Part shown: positions 1-7,883 of the stretch, one piece after another | Position numbering within the stretch: position 1 is the stretch's first letter | Layout of the letters: each line of letters opens with the position of its first letter | From: a bacterium | GTDB taxonomy: Bacteria; Patescibacteriota; Minisyncoccia; Minisyncoccales; CG1-02-41-26 | DNA length: 41,611 nucleotides | Direction: 5' to 3' | Assembly (NCBI GenBank): GCA_030616605.1 | Contig: JAUWWY010000002.1 | Location: 182,867 to 224,477, forward strand | The notes under the pieces: generated by a model | Seen by the model: only the letters and a program-made list of their open reading frames with translations | Told to the model about the DNA's origin: nothing | The model's database searches: none | Program-made: the position numbers and the translations under genes

Positions 1-2472
1 TTGGAAATTTTTGAAGCTAAAGATTTTTCCAAAAAGCCAAAGAAATATATTTTAATTGAATTTCCCTATCCATCCGGTGAAGGTTTGCATGTCGGACATT
101 GCCGACCCTATATTGCTTTAGATATCGTTTCTCGAAAAAGAAGAATGGAGGATTTTAATGTTTTGTTTCCTATGGGTTGGGATGCTTTTGGTCTGCCAAC
201 AGAAAACTATGCTATTAAAACCGGCATCCATCCTAAAATTGCAACCAGAAAAAACACTGTTAATTTTAAACGCCAGCAAAAAAATCTGGGGTTTTCTTTT
301 GATTGGACTCGGGAAATTAACACCACTGACCCCAGCTATTACAAATGGACCCAATGGATATTTGTGCAGCTTTTTAAAAAAGGTTTAGCTTACAAAGCTA
401 AAATGCCGATTAACTGGTGTTCTTCTTGCAAGATTGGTTTAGCTAACGAGGAAGTAATTGATGGCCGTTGCGAAAGGTGTGGGGAAAAAGTAGTCAAAAA
501 AGAGAAAGAACAATGGTTGTTAAAAATTACAGATTATGCCGAAAGATTAATTGATGATTTAGAAAAAGTAGATTATCCGGAAAGAGTCAAAACCCTGGAG
601 AAAGATTGGATAGGGAGGAGTAAGGGCTATGAAATAAAGTTCCAGGTTTCAAATTCCAAGTTTAAAGAGAAAAGATTTATTAATGTTTTTACTACCAGAA
701 TTGACACTATTTTTGGCGCTACTTATTTAGTGGTAGCTCCCGAACATACGATTTTAGAAAAATTAAAAAAAGAAATAGAAAACTGGAAAACAGTTGAGAG
801 ATATATTGAGAAATCTAAAAGAAAAACTGACAAAGAAAGAATATCAGAAATTAAAAATAAAACTGGAATAAAATTAAAAGGGATTAGAGTCCTCAATCCA
901 GCAACCAACAAAGAAATTCCTATTTTTGTCGCTGATTACGTCTTGATGCACTACGGAACCGGAGCTATTATGTCAGTTCCTTGTCATGACAAAAGAGATT
1001 TTGATTTTGCAAAAAGTTATAATTTGCCAATAATAAAAGTTATAAAGTCAGAAGAAAAAGAAAAAAGACCTGGTTTTACTCTTTCAAGTGAGAGCTATAA
1101 AGAAGTTTATGAAGGGGAAGGTATTTTGGTCAATTCTAAGAGATTTAATGGAATGAAATCAGAAACTGCCAGAGAAAGGATTGCTGACTGGTTAGCCAAG
1201 AAAAAATTAGCAAAAAAATCTGTTCATTATAAGTTGAGAGATTGGATTTTTTCAAGGCAGCGTTACTGGGGGGAGCCGATTCCAATGGTTAAATGTGAAA
1301 AATGTGGCTGGTTGGCCTTGCCGGAAAAAGAATTACCGTTAAAATTACCCAATGTTAAGGAATACAAACCAACTGAGAAAGGAGAATCGCCCTTAGCTAA
1401 AATTGGAAAATGGGTAGGTACAAAATGTCCCAAATGTGATGGTCCGGCTAAAAGAGAAACCGATGTTATGCCAAACTGGGCTGGTTCTAATTGGTATTAT
1501 CTCCGTTATTGCGACCCTAAAAATGATGAGAATTTAGCCAGCCCCAAATTGCTCGGCTATTGGATGCCGGTTGATTGGTATAACGGAGGTATGGAGCATA
1601 CGACTTTACATCTTTTGTATTCTCGGTTTATCTATAAATTTTTGTGGGACATCGGAACAATTCCTAAATTTCTCAGTCCTGAACCTTATAAAAAACGAAC
1701 TTCTCATGGCATAATTCTTGGTGAGGGAGGAATTAAGATGTCAAAATCAAAAGGTAACGTTATAAGTCCTGATAACGTTATTAAACAGTATGGGGCTGAT
1801 ACTTTAAGAGTTTATGAGATGTTTATGGGTCCTTTTAATCAGTCCATAGCCTGGGATACAAAAGGCGTTAAGGGAGTAAGGAGGTTTTTAGATAAAGTTT
1901 GGAAACTCTCTAATCAATTTATCAATCTTAGTCAATCTAAATCTCAACAATCAGTTAGTGATTTAGAAAAATTACTTCAGAAAACTATTAAGAAAGTTTC
2001 AGAAGATATTGAAGCTTTAAAGTTTAATACTGCTGTTAGTTCTTTAATGGAGTTTTCTAATGCCTGGCAAAAAAATATAAAGGGTTTGAAAAAAAAGAAT
2101 TTTAAAGATTTTTTGAAAATTCTTTCTCCTTTTGCTCCCCATTTAGCAGAAGAACTGTACCAAAAGTTCAAAGTGCAAAGTTCAAAGCGCAAAGCTACAA
2201 CTAAAAGCTCAAAAGTTTCTAAGCTTAAATCAATTTTTAAAGAAAAATGGCCGAAATATGATATAAAATTAATTAAAGAAGAAAAGATAGTTTTAATAAT
2301 CGAGATTAATGGAAAAGTTCGAGACAAAATAAAAGTTAAAAAAGAAATTTCAGAAGAGGAAGCAAAAAAAATTGCCTTGAATAGTCCGAAGATAAAAAAA
2401 TGGCTTCAGGCTAAAAAAATCAAAAAAACAATTTTCCTAAAAAATAAACTAATTAATTTTGTAATTATATGA
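1..2472 (+). CDS. leuS: Leucyl-tRNA synthetase, 5'-truncated by window edge
   Basis: Class I aminoacyl-tRNA synthetase that charges tRNA-Leu in the cytoplasm. In the 823 visible residues, the HIGH-type motif HVGH is at 30-33 and KMSKS is at 579-583. A zinc-knuckle segment (CSSC...CERC) lies near 140-160, and the CP1 editing domain is seen from TTRIDTIFGATY and GTGAIMSVPCHDKRDFD. A second Cys cluster (CEKCGW...CPKC) precedes the MPNWAGSNWYY block. The family normally has about 15-20 more residues before this point (a KW-x-x-x-W segment), and the ORF opens at base 1 with TTG, so the true start lies outside the window. Two stretches with 7-bp periodicity (637-664 and 2163-2197) fall in linker or loop positions. 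The stop overlaps the next start (ATGA), suggesting translational coupling. Confidence 0.97.
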   Translation: MEIFEAKDFSKKPKKYILIEFPYPSGEGLHVGHCRPYIALDIVSRKRRMEDFNVLFPMGWDAFGLPTENYAIKTGIHPKIATRKNTVNFKRQQKNLGFSFDWTREINTTDPSYYKWTQWIFVQLFKKGLAYKAKMPINWCSSCKIGLANEEVIDGRCERCGEKVVKKEKEQWLLKITDYAERLIDDLEKVDYPERVKTLEKDWIGRSKGYEIKFQVSNSKFKEKRFINVFTTRIDTIFGATYLVVAPEHTILEKLKKEIENWKTVERYIEKSKRKTDKERISEIKNKTGIKLKGIRVLNPATNKEIPIFVADYVLMHYGTGAIMSVPCHDKRDFDFAKSYNLPIIKVIKSEEKEKRPGFTLSSESYKEVYEGEGILVNSKRFNGMKSETARERIADWLAKKKLAKKSVHYKLRDWIFSRQRYWGEPIPMVKCEKCGWLALPEKELPLKLPNVKEYKPTEKGESPLAKIGKWVGTKCPKCDGPAKRETDVMPNWAGSNWYYLRYCDPKNDENLASPKLLGYWMPVDWYNGGMEHTTLHLLYSRFIYKFLWDIGTIPKFLSPEPYKKRTSHGIILGEGGIKMSKSKGNVISPDNVIKQYGADTLRVYEMFMGPFNQSIAWDTKGVKGVRRFLDKVWKLSNQFINLSQSKSQQSVSDLEKLLQKTIKKVSEDIEALKFNTAVSSLMEFSNAWQKNIKGLKKKNFKDFLKILSPFAPHLAEELYQKFKVQSSKRKATTKSSKVSKLKSIFKEKWPKYDIKLIKEEKIVLIIEINGKVRDKIKVKKEISEEEAKKIALNSPKIKKWLQAKKIKKTIFLKNKLINFVII
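637..664 (+). repeat. Imperfect 7-bp-periodic array in leuS
   Basis: Four consecutive heptamers (aagttcc, aggtttc, aaattcc, aagttta) fit the pattern A-R-R-T-T-Y-C/A. They encode part of the loop just before the VFTTRIDT editing-domain strand. The array is degenerate, so it reads as an old or decayed repeat. It belongs with the arrays at 2163, 9470 and 22033. Confidence 0.5.
2163..2197 (+). repeat. 7-bp tandem array (aaagNNN) in leuS
   Basis: Five consecutive heptamers (aaagttc, aaagtgc, aaagttc, aaagcgc, aaagcta) lie in frame in the C-terminal part of leuS. They encode a Ser/Lys-rich stretch between the conserved PHLAEELYQK block and the WPKYD block. In other LeuRS enzymes these two blocks are closer together, so the array appears to be an inserted loop. 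Confidence 0.65.
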
Positions 2473-3194
2473 AAGTAGTTATTGCCGCAGCTGGTAGGGG
2501 TACTCGGATGCTCCACCTGACAAACAAAAAATCAAAACACTTGATTAATATTCAAAAAAAACCTTTCTTGGCTTATCTTTTAGATAATCTTTTGGAAGCC
2601 GGATACAAAGAGCTGATTTTAGTAATCGGTTATAAAGAAAGGATGATGAGGGAATTTTTAAGAAAATATAATTATAAAGTCAAGATTATTAATCAATTTC
2701 AAGTTTTAGGCAAAAAAGAGTATGGCACTTTATGTCCTTTAAAATGTGTAAAGAATACTATAGGAAAAGAAAATTTTTTAGCTGTTTACGGCGACAATCT
2801 TTATTCAGTAAAGGATTTGAAAGCCTTTAATATTAACGATAACTGCAATTATGTGGCTGGTTTCTTTCATTCCCAGCCCCAAAAATACGGCATTCTTATT
2901 CCTAAAGATGGTTTTCTGAAGAAAATTGTAGAAAAGCCCAAAAAACAGGTTGGTAATTTGATAAATACCGGCCTTTATAAATTTACTCCAGAAATTTTTG
3001 ATAAGGTTTCTCAAGTAAAACTTTCCCCAAGAGGAGAATACGAATTAACTGATGCTCTTTCTCTTTTAGCAAAAGAGAATAAAGTAAAAATTAAAAAAAT
3101 TAAAGATTACTGGTTAGATTTTGGCAACCCAGCTGATATTTTAAAGTTTTACCGTTTCCTAAAAAAGCATGGAAATTTTAAAAATCAACCATAA
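2469..3194 (+). CDS. Sugar-phosphate nucleotidyltransferase (NTP_transferase family)
   Basis: Predicted cytoplasmic enzyme that makes an NDP-sugar from a sugar 1-phosphate and an NTP. The N-terminus has the nucleotide-binding signature AAAGRGTRM (about 6-14), followed by the NKKSKHLI...KP lysine segment. A metal-binding YGDN sits near residue 108 (the family often has GDD or GDN), then the VEKPKK and NTGLYKF blocks typical of the glucose-1-phosphate thymidylyl/GlmU-N fold. At 241 residues it is a stand-alone catalytic domain without the left-handed beta-helix acyltransferase of GlmU. Start and stop overlap leuS and tsaC, so it is probably co-transcribed. The exact sugar and nucleotide cannot be read from sequence; a cell-envelope glycan role is inferred. 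Confidence 0.85.
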   Translation: MKVVIAAAGRGTRMLHLTNKKSKHLINIQKKPFLAYLLDNLLEAGYKELILVIGYKERMMREFLRKYNYKVKIINQFQVLGKKEYGTLCPLKCVKNTIGKENFLAVYGDNLYSVKDLKAFNINDNCNYVAGFFHSQPQKYGILIPKDGFLKKIVEKPKKQVGNLINTGLYKFTPEIFDKVSQVKLSPRGEYELTDALSLLAKENKVKIKKIKDYWLDFGNPADILKFYRFLKKHGNFKNQP

Positions 3195-3753
3195 AGGCTT
3201 AATTGAGAAAATTGAAAAATTTTTAAAAGAAGGCAAAGTTTTAATTTTTCCAACTGATACAGTTTATGGTCTTTTAGCTGATGCTACTAACCGAGAAGCA
3301 GTAGAAAAAGTTTTAAAGATAAAAAAAAGAAAAGAAGCAAAACCAATTCCTATTTTTGTTTCTGATTTAAAAATGGCAAGAAATTTAGCTGAGATTTCCA
3401 AAAGAGAAGAGGAATTTTTAGAAAAGGTTTGGCCGGGCAAAGTAACAGTAGTTTTGAAACGCAAAAATAACCTACCAAGAATTTTGTTTGGTAATAAAAA
3501 AACAATTGGTCTTCGAATTCCTAAATATCCTTTCTTAAATAAAGTCTTAAAAAGGACAAAACTTCCTCTTACTGCTACTTCAGCTAACATTTCTGGACTT
3601 TCTGCTTCAATAAAAATAAAACAAGTATTAAAACAATTTAAAAATCAGAAATATCAACCAGAGATTATAATTGATGCCGGGAATTTAAAATCATCCAAAC
3701 CCTCAATTGTGGTTGATATTTTCGGTCCAATCCCTAAAGTCTTAAGACATTAG
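3169..3753 (+). CDS. tsaC: L-threonylcarbamoyladenylate synthase (Sua5/YciO/YrdC family)
   Basis: Makes threonylcarbamoyl-AMP from threonine, bicarbonate and ATP, the first step of t6A37 modification of ANN-decoding tRNAs. The family motif FPTDTVYGL is at about 27-35, followed by KIKKRKEAKPIPIFV, the WPGKVTVVL segment, IGLRIPKYPF and the SANISG motif. At 194 residues it is the short TsaC-type form without the extra Sua5 C-terminal domain. The start lies 26 bases inside the preceding gene, typical of the tight packing here. A distant YciO paralogue cannot be excluded, but the full motif set supports TsaC. Confidence 0.9.
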   Translation: MEILKINHKGLIEKIEKFLKEGKVLIFPTDTVYGLLADATNREAVEKVLKIKKRKEAKPIPIFVSDLKMARNLAEISKREEEFLEKVWPGKVTVVLKRKNNLPRILFGNKKTIGLRIPKYPFLNKVLKRTKLPLTATSANISGLSASIKIKQVLKQFKNQKYQPEIIIDAGNLKSSKPSIVVDIFGPIPKVLRH

Positions 3754-3756
3754 TTT

Positions 3757-4956
3757 ATGCCTTCTCACTCTCCAATTTACCTTCTACAATATTTTTTAAG
3801 AAAACCCTCTAATCAGTTTTTTTTGAGCATTGCTATCCGTTCTTTTGCCATAGGAATGGTAGTAATTTTTGAGCCGATTTACCTTTATTTTTATTTCGGC
3901 AAATCTCTTTCATTGACTCTGCTCTTTTTTGCAGCAAATTATGGTCTTTTTGCAGTTTTGTCAGTTTTTGGAGGAAGGATAATGTCTAAAGTTGGATTTG
4001 ATTGGGCAATGTTTATTTCCCATTTTTTCTTTTTCTTTTACTATCTTCTACTTAATTTTATTGATTTTTCGCTTTTCTTTATTGGTTTAGCTATAATTAC
4101 AAGAGCTATTGGCATGACTCTTTTTTGGCCTTCATATCACACCGATTTTATTCGTTTTTCTCGAGAAAACCATAGGGGCACAGCCGTAGGGATAATGAAC
4201 ATTTTTACCATTATTCCTACTATATTAAGCCCTGTTATTGGAGGCTTGATTTTAAGCAAGCTCGGCTACCCTGGTTTATTTGCTTCTGTTTTAACAGTTC
4301 TTTTAGCTTCTGCTATTCCCTTGTTTTTTAATCATGAAAAGCACGAGATTTATAGCGACACTTTCAAACAAGCTTGGAGCAGGGTTTTTAAAAAAGAGAA
4401 CAGAAGAACTTCTTTGGCTTTTGGTTGCGTTGCTGTTGAGGGAACAATAGCTTTTATTTTCTGGCCTATTTTTATGGCTGTTTCTATGTTTGGCTTTATC
4501 GCTATGGGTAGTCTTACTTCTTTTGCTCTTTTTGTGGCTGCTCTTTTTTCCTTTTATATGGGCAAAGTTTCTGATACTAACAACCGAGCAAAACTTTTAA
4601 ACATTGGCGCTTTATTAACTTCAGTTTCTTGGATTCTAAAATATTTTGTTATCACTCCTTTCACTGCTCTTTTAGCTCACAGTTTTTATAAATTATGCCG
4701 GACTTCTGTTGCTATTCCTTTCCAGACATTTTTCTATGAAAAAGCGGCTTTAAAAAAGCATGAAGCTGATGAATTTGTAATTTATCGGGAGATAGTTTTG
4801 AATATTTCTAGATTCTTTTCTTTAATCTTTTTAGCCGGGCTATTTTTAATTTTTCCTAAAATAAATTTAAGTTTTATTTTAGCCGCAATAATTTCCTTTG
4901 GTTTTGTATTTTTGGGTAAACCTCCAAAATTTCTTAGAAGATTTAAAAAATTATGA
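3757..4956 (+). CDS. Major facilitator superfamily-like permease
   Basis: Integral membrane protein of 399 residues with about 10-12 hydrophobic segments in two halves, separated by a charged cytoplasmic loop near residues 190-220 (NHEKHEIY...FKKENRRT). The arrangement, the short basic loop after TM2 (GGRIMSKVGFDW) and the equivalent second-half loop (MGKVSDTNNRAKLLNIGA) resemble the MFS fold. No substrate-specific motif was recognised and the transported compound is unknown. It overlaps the PAP2 phosphatase start by four bases and lies three bases after tsaC, so it is part of the leuS operon. Confidence 0.7.
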   Translation: MPSHSPIYLLQYFLRKPSNQFFLSIAIRSFAIGMVVIFEPIYLYFYFGKSLSLTLLFFAANYGLFAVLSVFGGRIMSKVGFDWAMFISHFFFFFYYLLLNFIDFSLFFIGLAIITRAIGMTLFWPSYHTDFIRFSRENHRGTAVGIMNIFTIIPTILSPVIGGLILSKLGYPGLFASVLTVLLASAIPLFFNHEKHEIYSDTFKQAWSRVFKKENRRTSLAFGCVAVEGTIAFIFWPIFMAVSMFGFIAMGSLTSFALFVAALFSFYMGKVSDTNNRAKLLNIGALLTSVSWILKYFVITPFTALLAHSFYKLCRTSVAIPFQTFFYEKAALKKHEADEFVIYREIVLNISRFFSLIFLAGLFLIFPKINLSFILAAIISFGFVFLGKPPKFLRRFKKL

Positions 4957-5459
4957 ATCTTGATATTTATATTTTTTCCCAAATAAACAATCTTGCTCTA
5001 AAACATCTTTGGCTTGATGCTCTGGTAATTTTCTTGGCTAAATATCTCCCCTGGCTTTTAATCGGAGTTTTAGTTTTGTTTTTAATAAAAGACTTTAGAA
5101 AATATTGTAAAATAGTAGAGAAGGTTCTTTTAGCTGTAATTTTTTCAGGAGTTATTGTCCAACTCATTCGTTTTATCTGGTATCGACCAAGACCATTTAT
5201 TGCTGAAGAGGTTAATTTACTTTTAAGTCATTCTCCAACAGGTTCTTTTCCTTCTGGTCATGCTGCCTTTTTCTTTGCTCTTTCTACCATCATTTATTTT
5301 CAAAACAAAAAAGCCGGACTTTTCTTTTTATTTGCCAGCCTTTTAATTGGTTTAAGTAGGATTTTTTCCGGTCTCCACTGGCCATTTGACATTTTAGCCG
5401 GAATTATCCTTGGTATTTTCTCTGCCTGGCTGATAAATAAACTCTTTTTCAAAGATTGA
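4953..5459 (+). CDS. PAP2-family membrane phosphatase
   Basis: Membrane-bound phosphatase of the PAP2/undecaprenyl-pyrophosphate phosphatase type. The three-part active site is visible: YRPRPF (residues about 73-78), FPSGHA (about 98-103) and SRIFSGLHWPFDILAG, carrying the conserved Arg, His and Asp. Several hydrophobic helices surround these motifs, and at 168 residues it is a normal BcrC/PgpB-like size. A likely role is recycling lipid-carrier pyrophosphate for wall or glycan synthesis, consistent with murJ and murB elsewhere in the window, but the true lipid substrate is not determined. It is the last gene before the terminator at 5475. Confidence 0.88.
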   Translation: MNLDIYIFSQINNLALKHLWLDALVIFLAKYLPWLLIGVLVLFLIKDFRKYCKIVEKVLLAVIFSGVIVQLIRFIWYRPRPFIAEEVNLLLSHSPTGSFPSGHAAFFFALSTIIYFQNKKAGLFFLFASLLIGLSRIFSGLHWPFDILAGIILGIFSAWLINKLFFKD

Positions 5460-5474
5460 GCTTAAAACCCAAAA

Positions 5475-5505
5475 AACAGAAATCCTTTCAGATTTCTGTT
5501 TTTTT
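5475..5505. terminator. Bidirectional intrinsic terminator
   Basis: A 10-bp perfect stem, aacagaaatc / gatttctgtt, encloses a 6-base loop and is followed by a T run on the plus strand and a matching run of A on the other side. It therefore serves the leuS-PAP2 operon (+) and, converging, the topA/tRNA-Leu unit (-). Confidence 0.9.
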
Positions 5506-5506
5506 G

Positions 5507-5590
5507 TGCCGGGGGAGGGACTCGAACCCTCAAGCTCTTGCGAGCAATGGATTTTGAATCCATCGTGTTTTCCGATTTCACCACCCCGGC
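5507..5590 (-). tRNA. tRNA-Leu(CAA)
   Basis: Read on the minus strand, acceptor GCCGGGG pairs with CCCCGGC plus discriminator A. The anticodon arm ATGGA-TTCAAAA-TCCAT places CAA at the anticodon. The long variable arm (TGCTCGCAAGAGCT) marks a class II tRNA and the T loop is TTCGAGT. The 3' CCA is not encoded. It lies downstream of topA, probably co-transcribed with it. Confidence 0.97.
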
Positions 5591-5623
5591 TCGGCTTTTA
5601 TCTTATCACTAATTTTTTCCTTT

Positions 5624-7672
5624 TCAAGAATTTTTTTTAAAATTACATTCTTTATTCGAACACTTTAATTTTTTGCCTTTTTCCATTAAAAGAGAAGCAC
5701 ATTTTGGACAGGTTTCAGCAACTGGTTTATCCCATAAAGCAAAATCACATTCGGGAAAATTAGGGCAGCCATAAAAAATTTTTCCTCTTTTAGTTCTTTT
5801 TTCTACAATCTCTCCTTTTTTACATCTCGGGCATTCAATTTCTAAACTTGGTTTTTTAAGTGATTCTGTATATTTGCATTTGGGAAAGTTACTGCAAGCA
5901 TAAAATTTTCCATATTTGCCCAGTCTTATAATAATATTTGCTCCGCATTTTGGGCATTTTTTATCGGTTTCTTCAATTAATTTCTTTTTTGGAATTTCTT
6001 CTTGTTTTTTCTCTAAATTTTTTTCAAAAGGTTCGTAAAAATCTCTTAAGGTTTTAATCCAATCCTTTTTTCCTTTAGCAACTTCATCTAAATCTTCTTC
6101 CATATTAGCAGTAAATTTAAGGTCAACAATTTTTGGAAAATGTTCAACCAAAAGGTCATTAACCAGAACACCAATTTCTGTTGGCTGAAATTTCCTATTT
6201 TCATTTTTTCCAACGTAATTTCTTCTTTGAATAGTATCCAAAATCGGGGCATAAGTTGAAGGTCTGCCAATTCCTTCTTTTTCTAAAATTTTAATTAAAG
6301 TAGCTTCTGAATACCTAGCAGGAGGTTGAGTAAAGTGCTGGGAAGGAATAAGTTCTTTTAAATTTAAGATTTCATTTTTTTCTAAAGAAGGCAATTCATT
6401 TTCATTAAATTTCATCAAATAGACTTTCAAAAATCCATCAAATTTTAATGTTTGGCCATTAGCTCGAAAAGTATAATTCTGGGCTGAAATGTCAATTGTT
6501 AAGGAGTCAAAAATTGCTTGGGCCATTTGAGAGGCAATAAATCTTCGCCAAATTAAATCATAGACTCGGAAAAGATTATCATCTAATTTCACTTTTAATT
6601 TTAAGTCATCAGGGGTTTTATCTGGCTCAGTCGGTCTGATTGCTTCGTGAGCTTCCTGAGCGACTTTTGATTTTGTTTTGAACTTTCGCAAAGACCCGGC
6701 CCAGTATTCTTTTCCAAAAGTTCCAGTAATGAATTTTTTAGCAGCCAAAAGAGAAGACTCGCTTAAGTTTAGAGAATCGGTTCTATGATAACTGATAGTT
6801 CCTCTTTCATAAAGGTTTTGGGCAAGGAACATCGTTTTTTTAACTGAAAAGCGCAATTTATTCCCGGCTTCTTGCTGAAGGGTGCTGGTAGTGAAAGGGG
6901 GCAGGGGATTTCTTTTTATTTCTTTTTTTTCAATATTTATTACTTTGTATTCAGCTTTTTCTAAATCTTTGACAATCTTATTGGCTTCTTCTTTGTTTTT
7001 AATACCCAGTTTTGAGATGGGTTTATTATTTTTCTTTACTAGTAGAGCTTTAATTTCTTGTTTCTTATCTGTTCCGCGTTTTTGAAGCAAAGTTTCAATA
7101 CTCCAATATTCAGTTGGTTTAAAATTTTCTATCTCTTTTTCTCTTTCTGCTATAAGTCTTACCACTACTGATTGAACCCTTCCAGCTGATAAGCCCCGAA
7201 CTACTTTTTTCCATAAAAATGGAGAAAGCTTATATCCCACCAATCTATCCAAAATCCGTCTTGTCTGCTGGGCATTGACTAAATCCATGTCAATTTTCCT
7301 CGGGCTTTTAAGTGCTTGTTCAATGGCTTTTTTTGTTATTTCATGAAAAACAATTCTCTGGTAGGGTTTTTGGCCATTTAAATTTAAAATTTTAGTAAGA
7401 TGATAAGCAATTGCTTCTCCTTCTCTATCTTCATCAGTAGCCAAAATGACAATTTGAGATTTTTTTAAATAATTTTTTAATTCCTGGATTCTTTTTTTGA
7501 CTCGAAGAGGAATAACATACTTTGGTTCAAAATCATGTTTAATATCAACTCCTAATTGTTTTTCTGGTAAATCTCTGATATGGCCATAGGAAGATGCAAC
7601 TTTATACTCTTTACCTAGGAATTTTTCAATTGTGGTTCCCTTTGTGGGACTTTCTACTATAACTAAATTCAT
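5624..7672 (-). CDS. topA: DNA topoisomerase I (type IA) with three zinc ribbons
   Basis: Relaxes negative supercoils through a covalent 5'-phosphotyrosyl intermediate. I use the ATG at 7672 (MNLVIVESPTKG), which begins exactly at the Toprim domain. The 11-codon extension in the ORF track is read-through from the upstream repeat. Visible features are the Toprim glutamate in VESPTKG, the acidic DEDREGE motif, the active-site Tyr in GTISYHRTDS, and a C-terminal tail with three zinc-ribbon modules (CPKCGANI..., CPRCKKGE..., CPKCASLL...). At 682 residues it has the usual TopoI length. dprA lies upstream on the same strand, a common bacterial pairing, separated here by a GC-rich repeat that forms the immediate topA leader. 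Confidence 0.96.
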   Translation of the reverse strand: MNLVIVESPTKGTTIEKFLGKEYKVASSYGHIRDLPEKQLGVDIKHDFEPKYVIPLRVKKRIQELKNYLKKSQIVILATDEDREGEAIAYHLTKILNLNGQKPYQRIVFHEITKKAIEQALKSPRKIDMDLVNAQQTRRILDRLVGYKLSPFLWKKVVRGLSAGRVQSVVVRLIAEREKEIENFKPTEYWSIETLLQKRGTDKKQEIKALLVKKNNKPISKLGIKNKEEANKIVKDLEKAEYKVINIEKKEIKRNPLPPFTTSTLQQEAGNKLRFSVKKTMFLAQNLYERGTISYHRTDSLNLSESSLLAAKKFITGTFGKEYWAGSLRKFKTKSKVAQEAHEAIRPTEPDKTPDDLKLKVKLDDNLFRVYDLIWRRFIASQMAQAIFDSLTIDISAQNYTFRANGQTLKFDGFLKVYLMKFNENELPSLEKNEILNLKELIPSQHFTQPPARYSEATLIKILEKEGIGRPSTYAPILDTIQRRNYVGKNENRKFQPTEIGVLVNDLLVEHFPKIVDLKFTANMEEDLDEVAKGKKDWIKTLRDFYEPFEKNLEKKQEEIPKKKLIEETDKKCPKCGANIIIRLGKYGKFYACSNFPKCKYTESLKKPSLEIECPRCKKGEIVEKRTKRGKIFYGCPNFPECDFALWDKPVAETCPKCASLLMEKGKKLKCSNKECNFKKNS

Positions 7673-7682
7673 GGTTGTTGGA

Positions 7683-7845
7683 TGCTCGGCAGTCTCTCTC
7701 GCCATCGGACGCGGTCAATTTCCCCAGCGAGGAAATTCCCGCTCCCTCTCGGCCTCGCTCGTCGCCTTCGCCACGTCAGACGTGGCTTCGGCGACACCAT
7801 GCTCGCTCGGCCTGCGAGAGGCCTATGTCAAGAAAGCTGCCTCGC
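7683..7845 (-). repeat. GC-rich hairpin element, copy 1 (topA leader)
   Basis: Given in minus orientation. It matches the element at 32453-32596 almost base for base over about 145 bp and is far richer in GC than its surroundings. It contains CCTCTCG...CGAGAGG arms and a central GTCGCC-GAA...GGCGAC hairpin. This copy carries an extra 20 bp (GCCACGTCTGACGTGGCGAA) at the hairpin loop. It ends 10 bp from the topA ATG. The plus-strand ORFs at 7632, 7675 and 7682 are shadows of it. Confidence 0.9.
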
Positions 7846-7883
7846 TTACATGAAGTATGAAGTATTTATAATATGTTTCAAGT

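Noticed and set aside
7673-7705. Eleven-codon N-terminal extension of topA in the ORF track
   Set aside because: The extension lies in the repeat and matches the false extension of pgk. The Toprim domain begins exactly at the ATG at 7672.
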